From Phymatolithon calcareum (taxonomy: Eukaryota; Rhodophyta; Florideophyceae; Hapalidiales), in NCBI GenBank assembly GCA_977006965.1, contig OZ345379.1:806001-870000 (forward strand): a stretch of 64,000 bases of DNA, read 5' to 3'. Every line of letters starts with the position of its first letter. The first letter of the stretch is position 1. A model generated the notes under the pieces. The model saw only the letters and a list, made by a program, of their open reading frames with translations. It did no database searches and was not told the origin of the DNA. Shown in pieces: positions 51,946 through 61,391 of this stretch. Both the position numbers and the translations under genes were made by a program.

Positions 51946-52448
51946 GGGGCGTCGCCAAAGATTGACTCTGGGGTTGGTCGGAGGCATACAGGTCGTGCAG
52001 TCTCAAACCATAAGTAAAGCAAGATTAAGAGTAGTTGTATTTCCTTGGCGCTGAAGCTCCCACCTATACTACACCTCTGCTGATGTTCTCAGACCATTGA
52101 CGGGAGTTGAATCCGTAACGTCAGCATTAGCTGGGCCCATAACCTAGTGAAGCGCCAAAGGATCAGAAGACATTGAAATGTCAAGGAAAGGACACATTGC
52201 TCTATCGCTGTGTTCTAATGTTCCTTGAAGAATAAGCTGAAAGGATCAAACAATTTTACAAAATAGGTTTAAGCTGTTCGCGTTAACAGCGTCTAGGCGG
52301 CACGTCTTTCTGCATTGGGTGCGAAATGTCGGCCCTCCTCAACGACGAGCCGAATATGTTCAAGTGGGTCCCGGCACCTAAATTCAATGCAACATTTTCG
52401 TGCATTGTGGGACCAGAAAATGCCAGAGTGGACGTCATCAACCAGTTG

Positions 52449-53297
52449 CTACAGAGCTTGGGCATCACCAAGGCCTTCAGAGATCTTCACGCCCCCAGTC
52501 GAGTCCACTATCTGATCAGCAGTCTCTGCATTCACAGTCGGATACGCCGATGCATTGGAATCATGCAGGATACCATCGGCTGACGTTTCCGGAGATGGAA
52601 AGGGGCTTTCCAATGCCATATCTATTTCGATACCCTCTATCTTGACCGTGAGCGGACCAGTGAGCTCTTCATTCTTGCCAAGTTCTTTGCGAGACACAGG
52701 AGCAAGTGAGATTTCCGGAACCTCCGTCGCGACAGCAGTATCCTGGATCGCTTTTGGCAGCCATGGGAGCGGCGACGTAGGGATGTACTCGGAGGTTGGC
52801 ATGACAGATGCCTCCATGATACGTATGTTTGTCTGCACATTCGACTCCTCAACTTCGGCAGTGAATATCGGTTCGGGGGATATGTCAAGTTCTTCGTAGA
52901 GCGCCTGGCGCATATCCGCTGGGATGTCTATCGAATGCAGGTTGCTAGACAATAGGGCATCAAATGACGGGGATTCGCGCAGCTCGTGGAAATCGTCATT
53001 CTCGAAAGGGCTCATCAAAGGGATAGGCCACATTGAAGATCCGATGGTTTCGCGCCTGGAGTCAGCAAATGGCGCGAAGATTAGTTCGGGCGAACTCACA
53101 GGATCAGCTGAGGAGGCAGGCCATTCGGGCTCCACTGGGTCGGTGGATGGATCGGGACCATCGAGAAAATCCATCCTTGTGGACATGGCTTTGCCGAGTT
53201 CTTCATGGCGCTCGTCCCTGAGTGGGATAGCGAGGGCGAGTATCGCGACGAATAGGATCGTGGTGCAAGCACTGGCGATGCGTGATATCTTCATCAT
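52449..53297 (-). CDS. secreted acidic Pro/Ser-rich protein, 282 residues
   Basis: The N-terminus MMKISRIASACTTILFVAIL is followed by ALAIPLRDE, a clear signal peptide with cleavage likely near residue 24. The mature part is acidic and rich in Pro, Ser, Glu and Ala with no cysteine pattern, enzyme motif or membrane segment. Short motifs such as DISPEPIF, ESPFPSPETSADG and PSTDPVEPEW recall the ESPEPS repeats of the neighbour at 54107. It is probably exported to the wall or extracellular matrix; this is inferred. Single exon, divergent from 54107 with 809 bp between starts. The family is not known to me. Confidence 0.75.
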   Translation of the reverse strand: MMKISRIASACTTILFVAILALAIPLRDERHEELGKAMSTRMDFLDGPDPSTDPVEPEWPASSADPVSSPELIFAPFADSRRETIGSSMWPIPLMSPFENDDFHELRESPSFDALLSSNLHSIDIPADMRQALYEELDISPEPIFTAEVEESNVQTNIRIMEASVMPTSEYIPTSPLPWLPKAIQDTAVATEVPEISLAPVSRKELGKNEELTGPLTVKIEGIEIDMALESPFPSPETSADGILHDSNASAYPTVNAETADQIVDSTGGVKISEGLGDAQAL

Positions 53298-54106
53298 AAA
53301 GATTCGGCGACTTGTTGGACTTGTCCTTGTTCGGACTGATGAAGGTGTGGGACTGAATATGTAGGAGTATGGCTGCGAACTGTTTTCCCGCTCTCATAGC
53401 AAAATTGACTTTCGTGACGCATTTTGATAACGGTTAAATCAATCCCCCCGAACCGAAATTGAACTGATGCAAATTTGGAGCTTTTTAAGCTTCGCCGCAC
53501 CGTAGCGAATCGTACAATCTCAATTTGAAAGCGCTCGGCAAAAAGTAGTGTAACGTGTTGTTTGTCGACTGCACTGCCGCTCGGAACAGCCACGTATGGT
53601 GAACGACATATTGTTGTTTGCAGGTCACCTTTCATTAATCAAGGACCTGTGCTGACAACACGTAAAACTATTTCTAGTGTACTGCTCTGTTCAGACCTGA
53701 GTGCACACCGTGTCTTCTTAGGGAGGCCAATGTCCCTGCAAGCGGGCCTCCCTATAAAAAGCTGTCCCGATTTCTGCAGGTCATCGAATAGGTTACAGTG
53801 GTGAATCTGAACATTAACTTCGAAAATGGTTGCACAAACTGAATTTTCTTGTATTGCGTACTTGACAAGGACTTTTCTGAAATCAATTTTCGTAGCTTGG
53901 AAGGCAGGATAACAAGAGAATGACTTGTAATAGGTCCCACATGTCCCGGAAAGGACGCAATCCTCTCATCTACCATGACCGCTAGAACGGCAACCGCAAA
54001 TTCCATTACTCACCGCCCAGAGTCAAACACTGACCGAAAACTCTATAAAGGAAACACGTTCTAAATCTCTGGACTCTTTGCTACCACCAGAGCACATTAA
54101 TCTACA
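53298..54106. promoter_or_regulatory. divergent upstream region of two secreted-protein genes
   Basis: A TATA box (CTCTATAAAGG, TATAAA at 54044-54049) lies 63 bp before the ATG at 54107. A second TATA-like element, CTATAAAAAGC (53752-53762, plus), directly follows a stem-loop with perfect 9-bp arms (AGGGAGGCC at 53720-53728, GGCCTCCCT at 53745-53753). A minus-strand frame at 54006-53752 starts with a hydrophobic run (MEFAVAVLAVMVDE) but is otherwise unconvincing. Confidence 0.55.
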
Positions 54107-55339
54107 ATGAACTGTTCTCCACTAGCGTGCGCGGTGGTCGCATTAGTGACCATAGCAAGCATCGCGAGCGGAATTCCTCTTCTGGTACATCCGATCGAGC
54201 CGCGAAATGGTCGAACACTTTCCGATAACCAAGAGCTTTCCACCAGTGCCAAGCATCTGGCATCTGGCATGCCGAGCGCAGAGCCTGAAGCGCTTGGACC
54301 GAGCGCAGAACCTTCCTCAGCGTCTATGCTCTTGCACAAGGAACACATTGAGATGCTGGATGCATCCAATCCAAACAAAGCATTTGTATTGTCTCTCATG
54401 ACACGAACGTTAGATGAGAGCCCTGAACCATCAGCTGACGCATCGACAGCACCTGTATCTGCTCGCGAATTGGACATTGGTGTGAAGAACGACGGACTCA
54501 ACCTTGTGACTCGAACTGTGGACGAGAGCCCTGAGCCGTCTGCAGAGGAATCCGAAGCACCCGGGCCAGGATGGGAAAAACTAGATCGCGAGCCTCTCGA
54601 AGAATCTGCGTTCACTATTCGGACGCCCGGGGAAAGTCCTGAACCATCCGCTGAGGCTTCCATTGCTCCTGTGTCAGGACATGCCTTGGATTTAGATTTG
54701 GAAATTGAAATGCAAGACGTTGCCGTGAGAACCGCGGACGAGAGTCCCGAACCGTCCCCAGAAGAATCTGGGGCACCCGCACTTGTGTGGAAAAGAGTGG
54801 ATCGAGAGCTCCTTGATGACTTTGGTATCACTGTTCGAACACCCAATGAAAGCCCAGAGGCGTCCGCTGAGGCCTCGGTCGGACCAGTTGTAGGAAACGA
54901 ATTGGATATGGATTTGACCAACGATATCGGAAATGCCGTCAGGACACTGAACGAAAGTCCTGAACCATCCGCTGAAGCCTCCGCTGCTCCTGTTTCAGGA
55001 ACTGAATTGGACATGGATTTGAGAAACGACATCGGAAATAGCGCCAGGACACTGAACGAAAGTCCAGAACCATCCGTTGAGGCATCCGTCGCACCTGCTA
55101 CAGGACGTGGACTGGATGTGGATGTCGGCAATGTTGTGCTCAACTCTGTTGAGAGAATGGATGCTGAGGAGAGCGCAGAACCGACAACGGAAGAGTCGTT
55201 GGCGCCCGCGCCTGGATCTAAGTTGGATTCGATTTTGGAGAAATATTTCCCAAGCTATGACATGTCGAGGAAGAACAACAATCGCCCTGTTCCTGTGGAC
55301 GTCAATGGGGATTTGATTGATGAAGTTCATGAGCAGTGA
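54107..55339 (+). CDS. secreted ESPEPS-repeat acidic protein, 410 residues
   Basis: Signal peptide MNCSPLACAVVALVTIASIASG with IPL at the probable mature start. From about residue 100 to 375 there are seven repeats of about 36 residues plus a degenerate eighth, each beginning RT(L/V/P/A)(D/N)ESPEPSAE. Two subtypes are visible: one continuing EAS-APVSG-ELDMDL-NDIGN, the other EES-AP-W-KLDREPLEES. They occur in the order A-B-A-B-A-A-A. The C-terminus ends in a non-repeat tail (YFPSYDMSRKNNNRPVP). No cysteines lie in the repeat region. Strongly acidic. It may be an extracellular matrix, adhesive or cation-binding protein; sequence alone cannot decide. TATA box 63 bp upstream. Confidence 0.8.
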   Translation: MNCSPLACAVVALVTIASIASGIPLLVHPIEPRNGRTLSDNQELSTSAKHLASGMPSAEPEALGPSAEPSSASMLLHKEHIEMLDASNPNKAFVLSLMTRTLDESPEPSADASTAPVSARELDIGVKNDGLNLVTRTVDESPEPSAEESEAPGPGWEKLDREPLEESAFTIRTPGESPEPSAEASIAPVSGHALDLDLEIEMQDVAVRTADESPEPSPEESGAPALVWKRVDRELLDDFGITVRTPNESPEASAEASVGPVVGNELDMDLTNDIGNAVRTLNESPEPSAEASAAPVSGTELDMDLRNDIGNSARTLNESPEPSVEASVAPATGRGLDVDVGNVVLNSVERMDAEESAEPTTEESLAPAPGSKLDSILEKYFPSYDMSRKNNNRPVPVDVNGDLIDEVHEQ

Positions 55340-57005
55340 CGAGCTGCAAAATGTCTCGGCGCACCATCGGGGAGAATATTGAATCAATACGTATAACAGC
55401 TTTTGAGAGGCACGCGGAGTACCTCTCTTGAAGGCTCTTCAATGTCCTTCCCAGGGGAGTATGCTTTTATTGAGCTCCAAAAAATGTAGAGGGAAGTAGT
55501 GCAGATAGACTTCTCCGCCCATCCGTAATGTTACAATAAACTAGGGAAATTACAACAGAAGGGTAACAATCGCTATGGTGACAAAGGGGGCCTTGCAGGT
55601 CTAGAGCCCTGGCACGAAGCTAAAAGTGGATTTGCTCACGGCAGCCAACTTCTGTCAGGTCTCACGTGTATGCATGTCTACCAGAAAGGGGAAAGTCCAT
55701 ATGTGATACCCGTGAAAATGAGTGCTCGGCTTCTTTCGTCACGATGACATTCCGGAGGGCAACATGGAATACTCTAGCTGAAAGTGAAACACAAGCTCCA
55801 AATTCTGAATGCATATGCGGAAAGGAATTCATCCTCAAAAACAACGCGTGCCCAATTCTGTCATGAAGGCGAAGGGCCATACAACGCATACATGCCCCGG
55901 GTACTGTTTGCTCAACCCCCCGATCCTGGGCCTGGCCATATCTGCGGACAATCTTTTGCGACTTTTCAAGTCGTAATCTGAGGAGCCCTTACTTCGGCAC
56001 GATGTGCACTCCCACAAGCATGGCTTATTTCAATTTGCGGAATACGAACAGTCCATCGGAGAGCGGGCTTGCGTTTCCGCCGTTCGGCAGATAGGTTGAT
56101 ATATCTTCTAACTTTGTTGGCTTTGTCTGAAGCAGCAACACACCTGAACACTACTCCACCAGAGAATGCGATCGCTGTACTCGTGCGATCCGCGCGAATG
56201 AGGAAGCATTCATTTCCTCTAAGGGAAAGGGGCTACATCTTGTCCGCACTTCAACATCATTCTGCACAGAGTGACAGTAATCTCTATCGCTTAAGTGTTA
56301 CCTTTGTGTGCGCCAGCATCTTACACATATATAATCTTCTCTCAATACCAAGGATCACCGCAATCGATATGGGATGCAGATTCAAAGAGGAATGAGCTAG
56401 CGCCGCCGCTTAGAGCACCCAACACCCCACCAAGGCACTGGTTTGGAGAGTAGTTTTCAGGTTGCGGGGTGACTGATGAGTTCGCAGCGCGTTGGGTATC
56501 ATGTGCAGAGGACGCCGTTTACACTCAAAGGTGGAACGCGAAAGTATTTGAAATTTTTTATTTTCAAAAGCATTATTATCATTCCCTATCGCGAGTAAGA
56601 AGCAAATCTACTATTTTTCTTGTAAGTGGAAAATGGCTTGGTGCTTTTCTTCCAATTTTTGCCCTAACGCAGAGAGGCACCGTCGTTTTCGAACCTCGAT
56701 CTCCCAGCAGATCATAGTATGCTCTCCCTGACAAGGCACTGTACAGCTCAGGCCATCAGTGGCGACTAACGGCCCGAGCTGTTCAGTACCTCGTCAGCGA
56801 AATCGCCGCGGCGATTTCGAGCCACTCAATAATCATCTGATTGTATTGCAGCCAATGAAAATGCACCAACGCTGCAAAACTGTAAATCAAGTGTACAAGT
56901 GGAATGGAACAGATCAAAAATAAACAAAAATAATCTCTGTTAGCGCTATCATATTACGTATGAATCGGCTTACACTAGAGATGTACATAATAATCGAGAA
57001 TAATT
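55340..57005. other. 1.7-kb intergenic region
   Basis: No gene is supported. It holds a perfect 22-bp palindrome (56798-56819) and, on the minus strand at about 56740-56660, a tRNA-like stretch: TCAGGGAGAGCA resembling a D arm and GGGAGATCGAGGTTCGAAA resembling a B box. The acceptor stem does not pair, so it is a relic or tRNA-derived SINE at best. Confidence 0.45.
56798..56819. repeat. 22-bp perfect palindrome
   Basis: CGAAATCGCCG followed directly by its complement CGGCGATTTCG. Confidence 0.9.
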
Positions 57006-58709
57006 TTGATGCTGGCGTGCGGAATGGAACTTTCTACCGCATCACAAATTATGCACGCCTTTGATTTGCAATCCAAATTTATCGACGGTGACCAACGCCC
57101 ACGTCGACACGAGGTTGCTACTACCACCAATCTTTTTTGCTATTTATTTCCAAGCCAACTTGCGCTAGGAGTTCGACGGGCGTATCCATCACATCGCATC
57201 TCCTGTGCACCACCCCGGCATCCTTCGCGTTCCCCACAACATACGGTCTTTCCGCTAAGCACGACCTTACCAGATCTTGACAGTTTTGATAACTTCAAGG
57301 ACCAAAACACAACAATGTCGATGTGGGGCGGAAGATTTGATGCTCCCCCGAACGAGCTTGTCGCTCGCATGGGGCAGTCGGTTTCCATTGACAAGCGGCT
57401 GTACAATCACGACATTGCGGGCTCCACCGCACATGCGGTAATGCTTGGCGAAAAGGGTATTATTCCGCGGGAAGATGCTGGCAAGATTGTCAAGGGATTA
57501 GCTGACGTCCGAGAGGAGATTGAGTCTGGCAAGTTTAAGTGGTCCGAGGCTTTGGAAGACGTCCACATGAATATTGAGAACAGACTCACCGCATTGATCG
57601 GATCGGCCGGAGCTCGCCTACATTCCGGTCGCTCCCGAAATGACCAGGTTGCCACTGACATTCGCCTCTATCTTAGGGAGGAGGCCGGTTTAATCAAGGC
57701 CGCCATTCACAACGTTCAGCGCGCCCTCGTTCGCCTCGCCGCTTTGCATACGGATACCATTCTTCCTGGTTTCACGCATATGCAACATGCACAACCTATT
57801 GTTCTCGCCCATTATTTGCTCGCGTATACTGAGATGCTCGAGAGGGACGCATCGAGGATTGTTGATGCTCGCAAACGGATGAACGTCCTCCCACTAGGTG
57901 CAAGCGCTCTTGCAGGCTCCACGCTCCCTCTAGACCGTAATTTGGTTGCCGAAATTCTCAAATTTGACGGTGTTTGCAACAATTCTCTTGATGCTGTCAG
58001 TGACCGTGATTTTGCTATTGAGTTTACTAGTGCCTTGAGCATCACCATGATGCACATGTCGAGGCTCAGTGAAGACATAATTTTCTGGATGAGCCAAGAA
58101 GCGGGCTGGATTGAACTGGGTGACGATTTCTGCACTGGCAGTTCGCTCATGCCGCAGAAGAAGAACCCGGACATGTGCGAGTTGACCAGGGGAAAGACCG
58201 CTCGAGTGTATGGTGATCTCATGACATTGCTTACAATCATGAAGGGCATTCCTCTCGCCTACAACAGGGATATGCAGGAGGACAAGGAGCCGCTCTTTGA
58301 TGCAATTGATCAGACAAAGCTGGTGCTCTCCGTGTTTGCTCCCATGATTGCGTCTATCAAGGTGCACAAGGATAGAATGTACAATGCTGCTTCGGATCCG
58401 GCTCTCATGGCTACCGATCTCGCGGAATGGCTGGTCAATCAAGGTGTGCCGTTCCGTGATGCGCATCACCGCGTGGGTCACCTCGTGGCGCAGAGCAGGA
58501 AGCTGGACATTCCACTGAACAAGATGACATTGAAGGAGATGAAGGTCAGCGTCCCTGAGGCGACTGAAGAGTGCCTGCGTCTTTGGAAGCCAGAGAAGAG
58601 CGTTGCACTGAGGGACATCATTGGAGGAACTGCCCCGAATCAGGCGAGGTTTCAACTGAAGACGCGGTGGGCACATCTCGTCGACAAGGTCGGGCACGAT
58701 AAGTCGTAA
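57006..58709 (+). CDS. ASL: argininosuccinate lyase
   Basis: 567 residues in the full frame. The enzyme cleaves argininosuccinate to arginine and fumarate, the last step of arginine synthesis. The catalytic body starts at residue 104 (MSMWGGRFDAPPNELV). It contains LHSGRSRNDQVATDIRLYLR, GFTHMQHAQPIVLAHYLLAY and the superfamily signature GSSLMPQKKNPDM at about 378-390 with the catalytic serine loop. Residues 1-103 are not part of the fold; they are Arg/Ser/Pro-rich (RAYPSHRISCAPPRHPSRS) and may target the plastid. If translation starts at 57315 the protein is 464 residues, the usual length, so the extension is less certain than the rest. It converges with the SRR1-like gene, only 62 bp away. 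Confidence 0.95.
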   Translation: MMLACGMELSTASQIMHAFDLQSKFIDGDQRPRRHEVATTTNLFCYLFPSQLALGVRRAYPSHRISCAPPRHPSRSPQHTVFPLSTTLPDLDSFDNFKDQNTTMSMWGGRFDAPPNELVARMGQSVSIDKRLYNHDIAGSTAHAVMLGEKGIIPREDAGKIVKGLADVREEIESGKFKWSEALEDVHMNIENRLTALIGSAGARLHSGRSRNDQVATDIRLYLREEAGLIKAAIHNVQRALVRLAALHTDTILPGFTHMQHAQPIVLAHYLLAYTEMLERDASRIVDARKRMNVLPLGASALAGSTLPLDRNLVAEILKFDGVCNNSLDAVSDRDFAIEFTSALSITMMHMSRLSEDIIFWMSQEAGWIELGDDFCTGSSLMPQKKNPDMCELTRGKTARVYGDLMTLLTIMKGIPLAYNRDMQEDKEPLFDAIDQTKLVLSVFAPMIASIKVHKDRMYNAASDPALMATDLAEWLVNQGVPFRDAHHRVGHLVAQSRKLDIPLNKMTLKEMKVSVPEATEECLRLWKPEKSVALRDIIGGTAPNQARFQLKTRWAHLVDKVGHDKS

Positions 58710-58771
58710 TCCCTAGATGCTCAGCACAATCTTGTTGCTCATCATTGGCATTTTAGACTACTAGTCAAACT

Positions 58772-59605
58772 TTATCTGAAGGCTTCTGGCCCTCCTTCTG
58801 CATTAGTAGAGTTTCGCAGCTCACTCCTCAGCTTATTCTCTCCTTCATTGTCCGCAATGAAGTGAACAACTGCTAAATCGTTAAACGCATAATATGATGT
58901 CGATGTTGTTGCGTCCGCGCAGAGCTTCTGTCGCACCCCCTCTGACGTGCACAAATTGCGAAACCAATCCGACACACACGCCCCGCTCATGTCCCGTTTC
59001 AATGAGTTACCGAGAAACACGACGCGAGAAAGCAACCGACGCGCATTGCAAAGGGAGATAACCCGTTCGTACAGATTCCAATGACAGTGCGGCATGAAGA
59101 GGAGCAGCGTGCCATCAGTGGGGGCTTTAAAGTCCGCCTCGTTCAAAGCGATGCGGAACCCAGCCTCTTGCGCCGCCGCCTTGTCCGCGGCGTCCATCAC
59201 TGGGTCCGCGATGGAACAGTCTTTTACGTTAAATGAGCGCATCAGAAGCGCAGCGCATGCGAACTGATGTCGCGCTGCTCCGCCTGCACCCACAGCACCA
59301 AGTCCCAAGCATAGCAGTGCGCTCGCCGGCCGGCCACGTAATGCGGCAGTCACTTCCCGCTTCGTCGACCCGAACCATGACGTCCTTGATAAAGATTCCA
59401 TCAGGGCTTCCAAAGATGCGCCCGATCCTCGCATGCGTACGGTGCGTTGCAGCGCCGCGGCCTCCGCATTGTGCCTGAAGCCCCTTGGCTTGCCGGTGCG
59501 TCCGCGACGCAACACAGTCTGCCAGGTTTCATCGGATGATGAGGTGCTATGCGGACCTGGCATTGCATTGCCTAGAAGCGATCGACGACGAAAGTTGCCA
59601 GTCAC
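58772..59605 (-). CDS. SRR1: SRR1-like protein
   Basis: 277 residues; start either at 59605 or at the second Met (59563, MPGPHSTSSSDETWQTVLRR). Arabidopsis SRR1 acts in red-light and circadian signalling, and the yeast relative is linked to haem metabolism; the molecular activity is unclear. Signature blocks are DETWQTVLRRGRTGKPRG (the typical W-T-V-RRGR start), LLCLGLGAVGAGGAARHQFA, DPVMDAADKAAAQEAG, TLLLFMPHCHWNLYERVI and RVVFLGNSLKR. All match the SRR1 domain in order. Single exon. Convergent with ASL. Confidence 0.88.
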   Translation of the reverse strand: MTGNFRRRSLLGNAMPGPHSTSSSDETWQTVLRRGRTGKPRGFRHNAEAAALQRTVRMRGSGASLEALMESLSRTSWFGSTKREVTAALRGRPASALLCLGLGAVGAGGAARHQFACAALLMRSFNVKDCSIADPVMDAADKAAAQEAGFRIALNEADFKAPTDGTLLLFMPHCHWNLYERVISLCNARRLLSRVVFLGNSLKRDMSGACVSDWFRNLCTSEGVRQKLCADATTSTSYYAFNDLAVVHFIADNEGENKLRSELRNSTNAEGGPEAFR

Positions 59606-59969
59606 GCCTTCATCGATCTCTTAAATTATTCAGGCAATGCTCAGAAGGCCATGTCGAACAATGTTCGATTTGGCCTTACAATGTCGTTGTTTTCCAATGC
59701 CAGTTATGAATCAGGTCCAGGACGATTATCCAATGATAATCCCTAACGATTCCACTCGCCAATCCGGAAACCTGTCTACGATTCAGAGAGAGTTCAGAAA
59801 AAAATCGAATTGGGAACGAGGCAGTCAATCGCCGAGTACTGTAAAACTCAAAATTAAACTCATCGCGGATCTGAGCTGCAGGGCCTATGTCGATATCGTT
59901 CCGTACCGTACCGCATATTGCCCGCTTGCTCACTGATCTGGGCAAGCCCGCAAGACTTCCGAAAGATTT
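59606..59969. promoter_or_regulatory. divergent region between SRR1-like and MYND genes
   Basis: About 360 bp with a TACTGTA site at 59837-59843 and a short GTACCGTACCGTA-like repeat near 59904-59914. No TATA box is clear. Confidence 0.45.
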
Positions 59970-60800
59970 TTGAGTGCGCCGATAGGGACCAAGATGGCAG
60001 ATTTTATGTCAGTTTGTTCCCGCTTCGACAGGATGCCAGCGCTTTGGCCAAGGGGCCCAATGTGGCCGTATGATGAGGAGGTGAAAGGAAAAATTCTCAG
60101 CTTGGTTCCTGTACCGGAAATATTCCTATTTGGAGCCGAGCACCAACGTCACATGGACATGACGCATCGCCATTTTGTGCATCTTTTGTCATTGCATGAG
60201 GGCGACAACACCAATCGTCCTGGTGAACAATGGGTGGATCTGTTATGCACTCCCGCCGGATATGACGGCTCAGCGCTTATTAGCCATCCACCGTGTACTG
60301 CGAAGAAGTTTGGTGAGCTCTATATGAAACACTTGGCGTTGCTCCCGGATCACAAACCATGTGCGTCCTCGTTTCCTTTGAAATGTGATTCTTGCAGAAA
60401 AGTTTGTACCTCTGAGTGCGGCGTTTGTGGCGAAATCTACTGCAGTCGAGCATGCATGAAGAAAGAGTGGAAGAATCACAAGCAGATATGTGAAACTGTA
60501 TGGGAAAATGGTGGCAATTTAGCATCCAGACTGACGCAGATGGAGATGACAGAGGCGCTAACCGATGCAGAAATGTCTAGGGCGTTCACGTCTTCAACTG
60601 GATCGGCAAACTCAACTGCACAGGGACCTGTGAATGAGGTTCAGTTGGATACTTCTTGTCACCGGAAGGGCTGTGAAAGTCCGAGTGCGACAAAGAAATG
60701 TGGGTCATGTACTCAGGTGAGGTACTGTTCCAAAGCGTGTCAGAAGAAGGATTGGCGCGAGCATAAGCCGGACTGTCTGAAACTTCGCAAACTGGCCTAG
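59970..60800 (+). CDS. double MYND zinc-finger protein
   Basis: 276 residues. Two MYND fingers: C139, C142, C150, C153, C158, C162, H170, C174 (CDSCRKVCTSECGVCGEIYC onward) and C230, C235, C244, C247, C253, C257, H265, C269 (CGSCTQVRYCSKACQKKDW). MYND domains bind proline-rich peptides and usually act in protein recruitment. The N-terminal 130 residues have no recognisable domain, including no SET or methyltransferase motif. The first finger lacks the usual upstream partner domain. Nuclear or cytosolic adaptor is inferred. Start at the first ATG of the frame; MADFMSV (residue 9) is an alternative. Confidence 0.85.
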   Translation: MSAPIGTKMADFMSVCSRFDRMPALWPRGPMWPYDEEVKGKILSLVPVPEIFLFGAEHQRHMDMTHRHFVHLLSLHEGDNTNRPGEQWVDLLCTPAGYDGSALISHPPCTAKKFGELYMKHLALLPDHKPCASSFPLKCDSCRKVCTSECGVCGEIYCSRACMKKEWKNHKQICETVWENGGNLASRLTQMEMTEALTDAEMSRAFTSSTGSANSTAQGPVNEVQLDTSCHRKGCESPSATKKCGSCTQVRYCSKACQKKDWREHKPDCLKLRKLA

Positions 60801-61391
60801 TGCATAACTTCGAATCCGTTTCTGATACATAGAGTATTTGCCGAAGAGAAATGCATGTCATTGGAATCTTGGTGCATGGAAGTCCATCTTTTTCAAACGA
60901 CTGCAAGTCTGGAGATCTAACAGTAATGCGATAAAGATACTGCTATAGCGCACATGATCTGCCTCGAAATTCATAATTGGTATCGACCTCTGCCTTTTTA
61001 CAGAAAACACACTAGAAATACAATCATGTACAGCGCCGGACTAAGTGTTACCCACGTCATAACGTGTTTGTGAAAAATCTTGTTCTCGCTTAAAGCTATC
61101 TCAGACTGACTGAGATTCTCAGTGCCTAACAAGTAATGAAATATATTGACCAGGCTTCATTTGCAAAGATTACTTAAGCACATGGTGTTCCCTTTTTCGG
61201 AAAATGTAATCGGGGATTCGGTCAGAGCCAAATGAAGACCAAAGCTAGGTACCAATCGAACATGCAACGGCGTCAAAGCAAGTCAACGTATTTCTTCAGT
61301 GCACGTCGCCGTCAAAACGTATTTCATGAGAAAGGGTTGATACGTCCCACTGGCTTCTCGAGGAAATGCGGAAAAGAGTACCTCAAGTATC
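60801..61391. other. intergenic, nothing recognised
   Basis: AT-rich, with no frame of note on either strand and no clear TATA box in front of the next gene. Confidence 0.5.

Larger units (their letters stand above)
47524..52448. other. 4.9-kb region without a supported gene
   Basis: Contains a GC-rich patch at about 47930-48130, a perfect 17-bp-arm hairpin (48492-48533), a purine tract resembling a LINE-1T tail (49725-49740), and the 3' end of the second LINE family on the minus strand (about 51820-51945). Open frames of 135 codons (48882-49289, plus) and 149 codons (51086-51535, plus; two hydrophobic segments near residues 90-115 and 130-140) show no homologue I know and lack an identifiable promoter; I leave them uncalled. 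Confidence 0.5.

Noticed and set aside
54097-55143. 348-codon antisense frame in the ESPEPS-repeat gene
   Set aside because: It is repetitive because the sense repeats are; the sense strand has the signal peptide and TATA box.
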